Positions 1 through 6,336 of a stretch of 15,472 bases of DNA are shown in pieces. A model generated the notes under the pieces. The model had not been told where the DNA came from and ran no database searches. It saw only the letters and a list, made by a program, of their open reading frames with translations. The position numbers and the translations under genes are program-made. Each line of letters starts with the position of its first letter. Within the stretch, counting starts at the first letter, position 1. Origin of the DNA: JACJYE01 sp964432875 (GTDB lineage: Bacteria; Bacteroidota; Bacteroidia; Chitinophagales; Saprospiraceae); the NCBI GenBank assembly GCA_964432875.1, contig CAYSPJ010000117.1, forward strand, positions 1 to 15,472, written 5' to 3'.

Positions 1-31
1 AAAACAATCTATCCCAAAGAACATATTTTTG

Positions 32-1423
32 ATGAGAAGACAATTATTTTTCCCGCTCTTGCTATTTGTATTGACCTTGGCGGCCATGCCTTTTGGCGAT
101 CAGAAAGCAGCTTTTAAAGCCCACTACAAAGGCATGTTGGCCTATAGCGAGGGGCACTACCACCAGGCTGTGCGCCAGTTTGAGAGCGCTTACGCCATCA
201 TTCCCCACAACTACAATTTCGCTCTTTCCCTGGCGGTTGGGTTGAGCCGGGCTGGCCGAGGCATCGAAAGCCTGGACATCTTATCTAAAGCTGAAGCCCA
301 ACTCTCGAAACAGGACCCCGAGTACGAGCAAAAACGGGCTTACCATTACTTCTTCAAAGGCATGATTTTCACCTACGCTGGCCGCTACGGCGACGCCATC
401 GCCCCGCTGCAGAAGAGTATTGAATTGCAACGCCCTATTGGACAGCCCAAACTACTCAGTATTTACAATAATGCGCTGGGCTACGCCGTGTTGCTCAATC
501 AGGGCGGCGGGCGCCATACCACAGAAGGCGATATCGGTATGCACTTTCATGTACACCGGCGCGACCTGCTAAGTGCCCTGCCCTACTTTGACCGCGCCTT
601 GGTTTACGATGCTGCCAATGCCGCTGCCCTCCATAATTACTACCTCCTGCGGGATACCCTGGGCATAGCAGATTTAAAGGAAATTGCCGCAACGCGAGAC
701 TCCTCCCTCATGGCCGAGGCCCAGGCCCTGCCTGGCAATACCGAACGCGCCCTGCAGTTTGCCGATTATGACGAACTGCTCTTTCTCTTGGATATTTCTG
801 GCTCCATGGTCATGGAAAAGGTAGCTTGTATGGGTACTACCCGCTTCAGCGTGATGCAGCAAACCGCTCTTTTTGTGCTGGATAGCTTGCCTGAGCATAC
901 CCTCATTGGTTTGGGCACCATCGGGGGCGATTGCGGCACGCCCCCAAAGGTGTGGGATGCGGTAGGCCAACTGAGCCGTTATGATATGCGCTATCGGCTG
1001 CGCTTCCTCACGCCCGACGGCACTACCCCTTTGCTGGAGCGCCTCCTGGCCTGCCCAGAGTTGTTTTCTGACAATGACAGTACCCGCAAAGCCATCTTCT
1101 TCATCAGTGATGGGGCCAACGTTTGCCGGGTTGGAGGTGCTGATATCTGCGGGTGGGCACAAGACATCGCCAAGCGCCGCATCACCATCAACATCCTGAC
1201 TTACCTCGGCACCAGCCAGGACAATACCAACGCCTTTGCTGAATATGGCTGCCTGGCTGACTACACTGGCGGTCAAATCCTCTACCTGGACAACTACCGC
1301 TGTAGCTATGAATACTTCGGTGCTAGCCTGGTAGAAAGCTGCCTGCCCAAAATACCCCAGCTCTACCGCGTCAATTGCTGGGGCCCTGCCATTAAGGATT
1401 TGTGGGCAGTGGTGCCGCCTTGA
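32..1423 (+). CDS. Exported TPR and von Willebrand factor A domain protein
   Basis: Role unknown; probably a protein-interaction factor outside the cytoplasm. The ATG at 32 is preferred over an in-frame TTG one codon earlier, giving 463 aa. The N-terminus (MRRQLFFPLLLFVLTLAAM) looks like a Sec signal peptide. Residues about 28-210 hold several TPR-like helical pairs (for example around 32-60, 103-134 and 180-208). A VWA domain follows from about 248, with a MIDAS metal site: DISGS at 254-258, a later TPDGTTP that can supply the Thr, and FFISDG that can supply the Asp. The VWA half has about nine cysteines, which suggests disulfides and an extracytoplasmic location. Unlike BatA/BatB proteins it has no membrane helices flanking the VWA domain. 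Only 31 bp of upstream sequence is visible, so promoter and operon status cannot be judged. Domain calls are firm; function is not known. Confidence 0.88.
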   Translation: MRRQLFFPLLLFVLTLAAMPFGDQKAAFKAHYKGMLAYSEGHYHQAVRQFESAYAIIPHNYNFALSLAVGLSRAGRGIESLDILSKAEAQLSKQDPEYEQKRAYHYFFKGMIFTYAGRYGDAIAPLQKSIELQRPIGQPKLLSIYNNALGYAVLLNQGGGRHTTEGDIGMHFHVHRRDLLSALPYFDRALVYDAANAAALHNYYLLRDTLGIADLKEIAATRDSSLMAEAQALPGNTERALQFADYDELLFLLDISGSMVMEKVACMGTTRFSVMQQTALFVLDSLPEHTLIGLGTIGGDCGTPPKVWDAVGQLSRYDMRYRLRFLTPDGTTPLLERLLACPELFSDNDSTRKAIFFISDGANVCRVGGADICGWAQDIAKRRITINILTYLGTSQDNTNAFAEYGCLADYTGGQILYLDNYRCSYEYFGASLVESCLPKIPQLYRVNCWGPAIKDLWAVVPP

Positions 1424-1755
1424 GCCTGCAAACGGCTGATTACCAAGCTCTAACTAGGTAAAAAAGGGTCTGTTTCTGGCAATGCAAAAACAAATATTAT
1501 TCCGATAGCGCCCAATACCAAGCTCACAATAAGCCTGGCTGTTACACCATTTAAAAAGGAGGAGCAGCTATTTATGTTAAAGTCAGCGCCAGGCCTTGAC
1601 AAAAGGCAAAAAATGACGTATCTTAAGCCTTGCTCCAGAAGCAATTTTCCCGAACCTTAATAAGTCGGCCTCACTAAGCAACAAAACGGGTTTCTAACTA
1701 CAGCAAGTTGGAAGGAGAGTTTCTATTTACATAAACAAACAAAAAAGTATTCCCT
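1424..1755. other. Intergenic stretch without a convincing gene
   Basis: This 332-bp AT-richer gap separates two plus-strand genes. No tRNA, strong hairpin or clear TAnnTTTG promoter box was seen. The only protein-like signal is on the minus strand at 1450-1644. The last 30 or so codons of that frame encode one hydrophobic helix (about ARLIVSLVLGAIGIIFVFALP) followed by a short polar tail. The frame has only TTG or GTG starts and no upstream signal, so it is noted as a possible microprotein or gene relic and not annotated as a gene. Confidence 0.5.
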
Positions 1756-2151
1756 ATGACCACCCTAACTGAAAACCTGAGGCCTGGCCGCACTCAGTTG
1801 TTAAAAAGCTTGCGCGAGGATTTATCACTGTATCAAGAGGAGACCCGCTTCTTCTGTAAGCTGCTGCGCAAAGCTGCTCAGGCCAGCGGAGAGAAGGAGG
1901 CCGCACCAGAATTTAAACAGCTGTTGAGCAAAATCACTGATTTCCGACAGGAAACGCTGCCCAACCTGCAACGGGCCATCCAGTGCTTGGATGGACAAAC
2001 CGCCCACAGCACAAAAGCCGATAGCGGGCTGAGCCAAATCCAGCTTTTTGCCCAGAGTATGGAAGAAGCCCGTCGGCAGCTCAATCTCATCAAGCGCTGC
2101 GTTTTCCAGGAAATGCAGGAGGAAGATTTTATGCGCTCCAGGATATGGTAG
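1756..2151 (+). CDS. Small all-helical cytoplasmic protein, function unknown
   Basis: The frame encodes 131 aa with no signal peptide and no membrane segment. It is strongly charged and rich in Leu, Gln, Glu, Arg and Lys. Heptad-like spacing in residues about 10-70 and 90-125 suggests two long amphipathic helices that could form a helical hairpin or coiled coil. A central polar stretch (DGQTAHSTKADSG, about 77-89) probably forms the connecting loop. I do not recognise a family. The ATG at 1756 follows an A-rich stretch typical of Bacteroidota starts, and codon use resembles the neighbours, so it is probably real. It converges on hppA, with the hppA terminator hairpin between the two stop codons. 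Confidence 0.7.
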   Translation: MTTLTENLRPGRTQLLKSLREDLSLYQEETRFFCKLLRKAAQASGEKEAAPEFKQLLSKITDFRQETLPNLQRAIQCLDGQTAHSTKADSGLSQIQLFAQSMEEARRQLNLIKRCVFQEMQEEDFMRSRIW

Positions 2152-2180
2152 GATCGCTCTTCAACCCCATGGATGGCGAA

Positions 2181-2233
2181 AAAAGAAATGCGAGGATGGT
2201 AGATGATTATCTTATCCACCAATCCTCGCATTT
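2181..2233 (-). terminator. Intrinsic terminator of hppA
   Basis: The arms AAATGCGAGGAT (2186-2197) and ATCCTCGCATTT (2222-2233) are perfect inverted repeats. They extend by GGT/ACC (2198-2200 with 2218-2220) past one bulged A. Read on the minus strand the stem is followed by TTTCTTTTTTC, a good U-tract. The hairpin starts 49 bases after the hppA stop. On the plus strand the T-tract is short, so termination of the convergent helical-protein gene would be weaker. Confidence 0.85.
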
Positions 2234-2281
2234 ATGGTCTGAAACCAGCCGGAAAACCGGAGGTGTTACTAATCCCTTAGA

Positions 2282-4468
2282 TTACAACAATGGCGCGATG
2301 ACCAAAGCCACTACCGACATCAGCTTGAGCAGGATGTTCAGCGAGGGGCCAGAGGTGTCTTTGAAGGGGTCGCCCACGGTATCGCCCACTACGGCTGCCT
2401 TGTGGGGGTCAGAGCCTTTGTAGTACATCTTACCCTGGATTTCTACACCTTCCTCAAACATCTTCTTCGCATTGTCCCAAGCGCCGCCGGCATTGGATTG
2501 GAAGATGGCCATGAGTACACCCGAAACAGTGACGCCAGCCAGCAAACCGCCCAGCATTTCCGCTCCGCCAGTAAAGCCGATCAATACCGGAGCAGATACC
2601 GCCAGCAAACCCGGCAGCACCATCTCGCGGATAGCCGCCTGCGTAGAAATCTCTACGCATTTGCCATATTCAGCTTTCCCGTCGGCAGCTTCAAAGGTTT
2701 TGCGATCGGCCTCGCTCCAGGTATCCATTTCTTTGCCATCGTTTTTGCGCATCACCGCCAGAGCAGCTTTCAGGGCAGGGATGTCATTGAACTGGCGGCG
2801 CACTTCTTCGATCATCGACATCGCAGCGCGGCCTACTGCCTTCATCGCCAGGGCAGAGAAGACAAAAGGTAGCATGCCACCCAGGAATAGGCCCGCCATT
2901 ACGGTCGCCTTGGAGATGTCAATGCTGGAGATATTGGCCGAAGTCATATAAGCACCGAAGAGCGCTAATGCCGTCAACGCGGCCGAAGCGATAGCAAAGC
3001 CCTTGCCGATAGCTGCCGTGGTGTTGCCTACTGCATCGAGCTTATCGGTGCGCTGGCGTACCTCCTTGGGCAGTTCGCTCATTTCAGCAATACCGCCGGC
3101 ATTATCTGAAATCGGGCCGTAGGCGTCCACTGCGAGTTGGATGCCAAGGTTGGAGAGCATCCCTACCGCAGCAATGGCAATGCCATACAAGCCCGCCAGG
3201 TGGAAAGAGAAGATAATGGCAAAAGCGATGATAATGATGGGGATAGCGGTAGAAATCATCCCCACGCTCAAGCCGGCGATGATGTTGGTAGCCGCACCGG
3301 TAGAAGACTGGCGCACGATACCTAGTACCGGTCGCTTGCCCGTGCCCGTGTAGTATTCCGTGATCAAACCCACCAGCAAACCGGAAACCAAACCGATGAT
3401 GGTAGCCAGGAATACATTAGTGGAGCTCATTTCACGCACATAGCCATAGAGCTTGTCGTCAAAAGACCAGGTTTCTGGCAGCAGGCCTTTGATGATAAAC
3501 CAGGAAGCTACAATCATCACGGCTGAAGAGCCGAATTCGCCGATGTTCAGCGCCCGCTGTGGGTCGCCGCCTTCTTTGACGCGCACGAAGAAAGTGCCGA
3601 TAATCGACGTCACGATACCAACACCCGCCAAGAGGAGAGGCAGCAGCACGGCCGACAGCCCGTTGAATTCGTCGGAAAAGGTAGAGCTGGTCATGAAGAC
3701 TGCGCCCAACACCATAGTAGAGATAATGGAGCCAACATAAGACTCGAACAAGTCGGCGCCCATGCCTGCTACGTCGCCCACGTTATCGCCCACGTTGTCG
3801 GCGATGGTGGCCGGGTTGAGCGGGTGGTCTTCCGGGATGCCGGCTTCAACCTTGCCCACCAGGTCGGCACCCACGTCAGCAGCTTTGGTGTAGATGCCAC
3901 CGCCGACACGCGCAAACAAGGCGATCGAAGAGGCCCCAAAGGAAAAGCCAGTGATGACGGTGATAACCCGGTTGACGCTGGCATAGTCAGCGGTACCGAA
4001 CATGTTGCTATAGACGATAAACAGGACGCTCAAGCCCAGTACGCCTAAACCGACTACCCCCAGGCCCATGACCGAACCGCCAGCAAAAGCGATTTCCAAT
4101 GCCTTGCCCAGGCTGGTGCGTGCTGCATTTGTGGTGCGCACATTGGCCTTGGTTGCTACGCGCATGCCGATGAAGCCCGCCAGTGCTGAGCAGAATGCCC
4201 CCAGGATGAAGGAGGCAGCTACCAAGGGTGAGGATTCTGGCGTATTGCCGCTCACGCCCAGCAGGACGGCTACGGCCACGACAAAAATGGCCAGCACCCG
4301 GTACTCCGCCTTCAAAAAGGCCATGGCACCTTCTGCAATCGCATTGGCGATGCTTTTCATCTTATCTGTGCCAGCATCCTGGCGGGTAACCCATCCGGTC
4401 TTCCAGAAGGTGTACAACAACGCCAACAGGCCGAAAAGAGGGATGATGTAAATAATCGTTTGACCCAT
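2282..4468 (-). CDS. hppA: K+-dependent membrane-bound pyrophosphatase, probably Na+-translocating
   Basis: Hydrolyses cytoplasmic pyrophosphate and uses the energy to pump Na+ and/or H+ across the inner membrane. The 728-aa length and many hydrophobic helices fit the family. The signature DVGADLVGKVE (198-208) and the Asp-rich TIADNVGDNVGDVAGMGADL (221-240) bind Mg-pyrophosphate, and the C-terminal GDTVGDPFKDTSGPSLN is the second substrate motif. GNTTAAIGKG (481-490) has Ala where K+-independent enzymes carry Lys, so the enzyme should need K+. Glu242 in FESYVG is the glutamate position of Na+-pumping members; H+-pumping plant-type enzymes have Gly there and a Glu one turn later. Na+ pumping, or the dual Na+/H+ mode known in Bacteroides, is therefore likely, though specificity is inferred from sequence alone. 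The gene is monocistronic, with its own promoter, leader and terminator. Confidence 0.97.
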   Translation of the reverse strand: MGQTIIYIIPLFGLLALLYTFWKTGWVTRQDAGTDKMKSIANAIAEGAMAFLKAEYRVLAIFVVAVAVLLGVSGNTPESSPLVAASFILGAFCSALAGFIGMRVATKANVRTTNAARTSLGKALEIAFAGGSVMGLGVVGLGVLGLSVLFIVYSNMFGTADYASVNRVITVITGFSFGASSIALFARVGGGIYTKAADVGADLVGKVEAGIPEDHPLNPATIADNVGDNVGDVAGMGADLFESYVGSIISTMVLGAVFMTSSTFSDEFNGLSAVLLPLLLAGVGIVTSIIGTFFVRVKEGGDPQRALNIGEFGSSAVMIVASWFIIKGLLPETWSFDDKLYGYVREMSSTNVFLATIIGLVSGLLVGLITEYYTGTGKRPVLGIVRQSSTGAATNIIAGLSVGMISTAIPIIIIAFAIIFSFHLAGLYGIAIAAVGMLSNLGIQLAVDAYGPISDNAGGIAEMSELPKEVRQRTDKLDAVGNTTAAIGKGFAIASAALTALALFGAYMTSANISSIDISKATVMAGLFLGGMLPFVFSALAMKAVGRAAMSMIEEVRRQFNDIPALKAALAVMRKNDGKEMDTWSEADRKTFEAADGKAEYGKCVEISTQAAIREMVLPGLLAVSAPVLIGFTGGAEMLGGLLAGVTVSGVLMAIFQSNAGGAWDNAKKMFEEGVEIQGKMYYKGSDPHKAAVVGDTVGDPFKDTSGPSLNILLKLMSVVALVIAPLL

Positions 4469-4499
4469 AAGTTTTTACGTTTTGTATGGTTTTGCACTT

Positions 4500-4553
4500 A
4501 AAAAATCGGAAAAGGCCCCGCTTCCATTGCCGCGAGGCGCTCGCGGGCTTTTC
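4500..4553 (-). other. Structured hppA 5' leader, terminator- or attenuator-like
   Basis: This lies within the predicted hppA leader. CCGCGAG (4530-4536) and CTCGCGG (4540-4546) form a hairpin with a 3-base loop. A larger stem can pair 4509-4518 with 4545-4553 through nine base pairs and one bulge, sharing its two innermost bases with the first hairpin. On the minus strand the larger stem is followed by CCGATTTTTT, so the whole resembles an intrinsic terminator upstream of the start codon. It matches no riboswitch class that I recognise. Confidence 0.45.
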
Positions 4554-4564
4554 GTTTCGGGGGG

Positions 4565-4596
4565 CAAAGCTAATGTTATTTTGCTTTTTATCAAAA
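4565..4596 (-). promoter_or_regulatory. Bacteroidota-type promoter of hppA
   Basis: On the minus strand there is a TTTTG box (4592-4596), a 19-bp spacer and TAGCTTTG (4565-4572), a full match to the Bacteroidota consensus TTTG-N19-TAnnTTTG. This predicts a leader of about 90 bases containing the hairpins at 4500-4553. A second perfect -7 box, TATCTTTG at 4628-4635, lies further upstream with a poorer -33 box (GTTG, 16-bp spacer) and may be an alternative start. Confidence 0.7.
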
Positions 4597-4650
4597 GCAG
4601 CAACTGCTTACCGCTGTTAAAGCGCCGCAAAGATATGAAATGCCCTAAAT

Positions 4651-5232
4651 TCAACGGCTTATCCAGCTTACCTTTTCCCAAATATCGGCGCGTTTGCCAG
4701 GTAGCTCCGGCAAATCGTGGTAGCCCATGTAAAAAAGGCCCAGGCAACGCTGCCCGGCTTGGAGCTCCAGAAATTCATCGGCTTCCAGGATGGCGCGGGG
4801 CGAGCTCCAGTAGCTGCCGATGCCGTGCGCCGTACAGCTCAGCCACATGTTTTGCACGGCGCAGGCTACGGCAGCCACTTCCTCCCATTCGGGCAGGCTC
4901 TCCGCTGGCTCACGCTGCATGACAATGGCGATGACACAAGCCGAGCGCATGGGGTTCTCTCGCATCTTGGCATACTTCTTTTCCGAAAACTGCTCTTCGG
5001 ATGTATGGGCTTGGTACCAATCGGCCAGATAATCCCCCAGCCGTGCCAGGGCTGCCCCCTGGAATACTTTGAAGCGCCAGGGCTCGGTAAGCTTGTGGGT
5101 AGGGGCCCAGTTGGCATTCTCTAATATCTCCCGGATGATCTCCTCCGGGATGGGCTTGTCGTTATAGCTATTTGGAAAAACAGACCGCCGCTTGCGGATG
5201 AGCTCGCTCAATTGTTTAGCAGTGATGGACAT
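4651..5232 (-). CDS. Nitroreductase family FMN oxidoreductase, YdjA-like
   Basis: Small flavin enzyme that probably reduces nitro-compounds, quinones or similar acceptors with NAD(P)H in the cytoplasm; the natural substrate cannot be read from sequence. At 193 aa it has the short YdjA-type length. The N-terminal RKRRS (13-17) matches the FMN-phosphate-binding segment, WAPTHKLTEPWRF (42-54) is typical of the YdjA subgroup, and QNMWLSCTAHGIGSYW (about 130-145) is the conserved FMN-proximal helix and loop. Enzymes of this family work as homodimers. The ATG at 5232 is supported by a TATCTTTG promoter box 17 bases upstream. hppA lies downstream on the same strand but has its own promoter, so the two are probably separate units. 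Confidence 0.92.
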   Translation of the reverse strand: MSITAKQLSELIRKRRSVFPNSYNDKPIPEEIIREILENANWAPTHKLTEPWRFKVFQGAALARLGDYLADWYQAHTSEEQFSEKKYAKMRENPMRSACVIAIVMQREPAESLPEWEEVAAVACAVQNMWLSCTAHGIGSYWSSPRAILEADEFLELQAGQRCLGLFYMGYHDLPELPGKRADIWEKVSWISR

Positions 5233-5248
5233 GGCGCTTTTTTGGCGG

Positions 5249-5256
5249 CAAAGATA
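5249..5256 (-). promoter_or_regulatory. -7 box of the nitroreductase gene
   Basis: TATCTTTG on the minus strand is an exact match to TAnnTTTG and ends 17 bases before the ATG, so the leader would be very short. The best upstream partner is TTGG, 21 bases away, a weak -33 box. The box lies between the PemK remnant and the nitroreductase start. Confidence 0.55.
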
Positions 5257-5294
5257 GGAGATTGAGGGGATTTAGCACCAATGCAGTTAATTTA

Positions 5295-5441
5295 TCACAA
5301 ATCAATAGGTGATGAAATAAATGCGACAATTACGTCAGCAGAATGAGCTTTTCTACGAGACAGGACAATTGCCGGGCGTCGCTTGGCTGAAGTCAAATCA
5401 GTGAACGGGAAGCGGGTGAGCACTATTTTCTTTTGCTGCAT
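5295..5441 (-). pseudogene. Truncated PemK/MazF-family toxin remnant
   Basis: An ATG at 5441 opens a 48-codon frame ending in TGA TAA. Its protein starts MQQKKIVLTRFPFTDL and continues with RRPAIVLSR and DVIVAFISSPIDL. These are the successive N-terminal motifs of PemK/MazF-like endoribonuclease toxins: the I-V-L-x-x-F-P-F-T-D-L strand, the K-x-R-P-A-x-V-L loop and the D-V-I-V-A-F-I-S strand. Such toxins are normally about 105-120 aa, so the second half is missing and the protein is unlikely to be active. Just past the stop, another frame reads CDKLTALVL, which resembles the usual C-terminal V-x-x-D-K-L-x-T-L segment, so an internal deletion with frameshift is possible (weak inference). No antitoxin frame was found upstream. 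Family assignment is from memory of motifs. Confidence 0.72.
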
Positions 5442-5598
5442 CAGTTCTGAGGAACCGGTAGGTTTCAAAGCCACTTAGAAGAAATAACCAAAGAAAAGAA
5501 CCGGAGAAGCCGAAGCCTTCGCGTTTTTTCGAAAGCTACGTATGAATGCCCACGGGCGGTTTCCATAGCGGATCGGGGAATTCAGGGCAGCTTTCCCC
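5442..5598. other. Non-coding spacer between toxin remnant and palindrome
   Basis: No gene is supported here. A short hairpin is possible from GGGGAA (5575-5580) and TTCCCC (5593-5598). TCGGGGA (5573-5579) could instead pair with TCCCCGA (5668-5674) beyond the large palindrome, enclosing it. A T-run at 5524-5529 follows only a weak stem and is not called a terminator. Confidence 0.4.
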
Positions 5599-5668
5599 AG
5601 GCAATCCGCAAAGCCTTGGCACCATGCTTGCTATGCAATGGCAGGTGCCAAGGCTTTGCGGATTGCCT
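5599..5668. repeat. Perfect 25-bp palindrome, copy 1 of a hairpin family
   Basis: The arms at 5599-5623 and 5644-5668 are perfect inverted repeats of 25 bp around a 20-base loop. The central 40 bp (CCTTGGCACC...GGTGCCAAGG) matches the element at 13305-13344 at 34 of 40 positions. It begins 7 bases beyond the SRPBCC stop codon and has no U-tract next to the stem. It could be a REP-like repeat, an RNA-stabilising 3' hairpin or a terminator without a U-tract. Confidence 0.85.
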
Positions 5669-5675
5669 CCCCGAC

Positions 5676-6191
5676 TTAGTCTAATCCATTGGCTTGCAGC
5701 TCCACCCGCTCCTTTAGCGCCTGGTGCGCCGCCCGCCAGCCCTGAAGCGTCTGCTGGCCGATCTGCTTCAGCAACAGGGTGCTGAGTAGGCCGCTGAAGG
5801 TTTCCTTTTCAATCAGCTTTACCCGCTTGGGGCCCAGCTCTTCGAGCAGAAATTCGTGCTTGCCGTCGAAAATGCCGGGGATGAGGAGGTGCCCGATCCA
5901 GGAAAACTCGCGGTTTTCGGTCACGGAGAGCACCTTGGGTTTGAAGGTAAATTGTGCGCCATCGATAGCCATGGTGTTGCGTAGGCGCTGGCCGGGTTCC
6001 AGCTTGCCAGTGCTCTCAATCATGGAAGGGTTCCAGGTATGCCAGTTCTCGTTGTCGGCCAAGACCTTCCAGACTTCAGCCGCCGAGGCTTCGATGATGG
6101 CCTCGGCCTGGATCTGCCGCGGCCGTTGCACCACTGCCGCGACGATGAGCAGGAGGATGAGGCCGAGGAGGATGATTGCGGTGATTTTCAT
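5676..6191 (-). CDS. Membrane-anchored SRPBCC (polyketide cyclase-like) protein
   Basis: Has the START-like SRPBCC fold with a hydrophobic ligand pocket; ligand and role are unknown. The frame extends upstream to 6311, but the ATG at 6191 is chosen because MKITAIILLGLILLLIVAAV starts a clean N-terminal membrane helix and the extra 40 residues would be unlike the family. The 171-aa product then has Q-A-E-A-x-I-E-A-S-A-A-E-V-W-K-V-L-A-D (about 29-47), the classic first strand and helix, NWHTWNP (50-56) and a C-terminal long helix that would close the pocket. The anchor predicts a membrane-bound domain, on which side is not certain. It is divergent from an AraC regulator, and a large palindrome lies just beyond its stop. 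Confidence 0.85.
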   Translation of the reverse strand: MKITAIILLGLILLLIVAAVVQRPRQIQAEAIIEASAAEVWKVLADNENWHTWNPSMIESTGKLEPGQRLRNTMAIDGAQFTFKPKVLSVTENREFSWIGHLLIPGIFDGKHEFLLEELGPKRVKLIEKETFSGLLSTLLLKQIGQQTLQGWRAAHQALKERVELQANGLD

Positions 6192-6336
6192 GTGTTTTGA
6201 TTTTTGAATGTGAGATAATCTTGGGTGGTTGCCCCTACTACTGCAAAGATGCAGGCAAAATACGCGCCGGCCCTTGTCCGCAGACGCCAGCGTATTTACA
6301 TTTTGCGCCAAAGCGAATAATGTTTATTTTTACGCC
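6192..6336. promoter_or_regulatory. Shared divergent promoter region, SRPBCC and AraC genes
   Basis: This 145-bp gap must carry both promoters. For the AraC gene a candidate is CTTG (6273-6276), a 20-bp spacer and TACATTTT (6297-6304), one mismatch from the -7 consensus. For the SRPBCC gene, CATCTTTG on the minus strand (6244-6251) is also one mismatch away. It overlaps a small palindrome, CTGCA-AAGA-TGCAG (6241-6254), which could be an operator. TTTGCGCCAAA (6302-6312) is a second inverted repeat near the predicted AraC start site. No site can be assigned to a protein from sequence alone. Confidence 0.45.

Noticed and set aside
5599..5668. Integron attC-like recombination site.
   Set aside because: The palindrome is perfect and lacks the paired core sites and bulged bases of attC; there is no integrase or gene-cassette array.
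6192..6311. N-terminal extension of the SRPBCC protein by 40 residues.
   Set aside because: The extension runs into the divergent promoter region and would put the membrane anchor in the middle of the leader; the ATG at 6191 fits the family.
6229..6336. Upstream start of the AraC regulator at 6229.
   Set aside because: The 36 extra residues do not resemble the sensor domain and cover the predicted promoter boxes; the ATG at 6337 gives the usual length.
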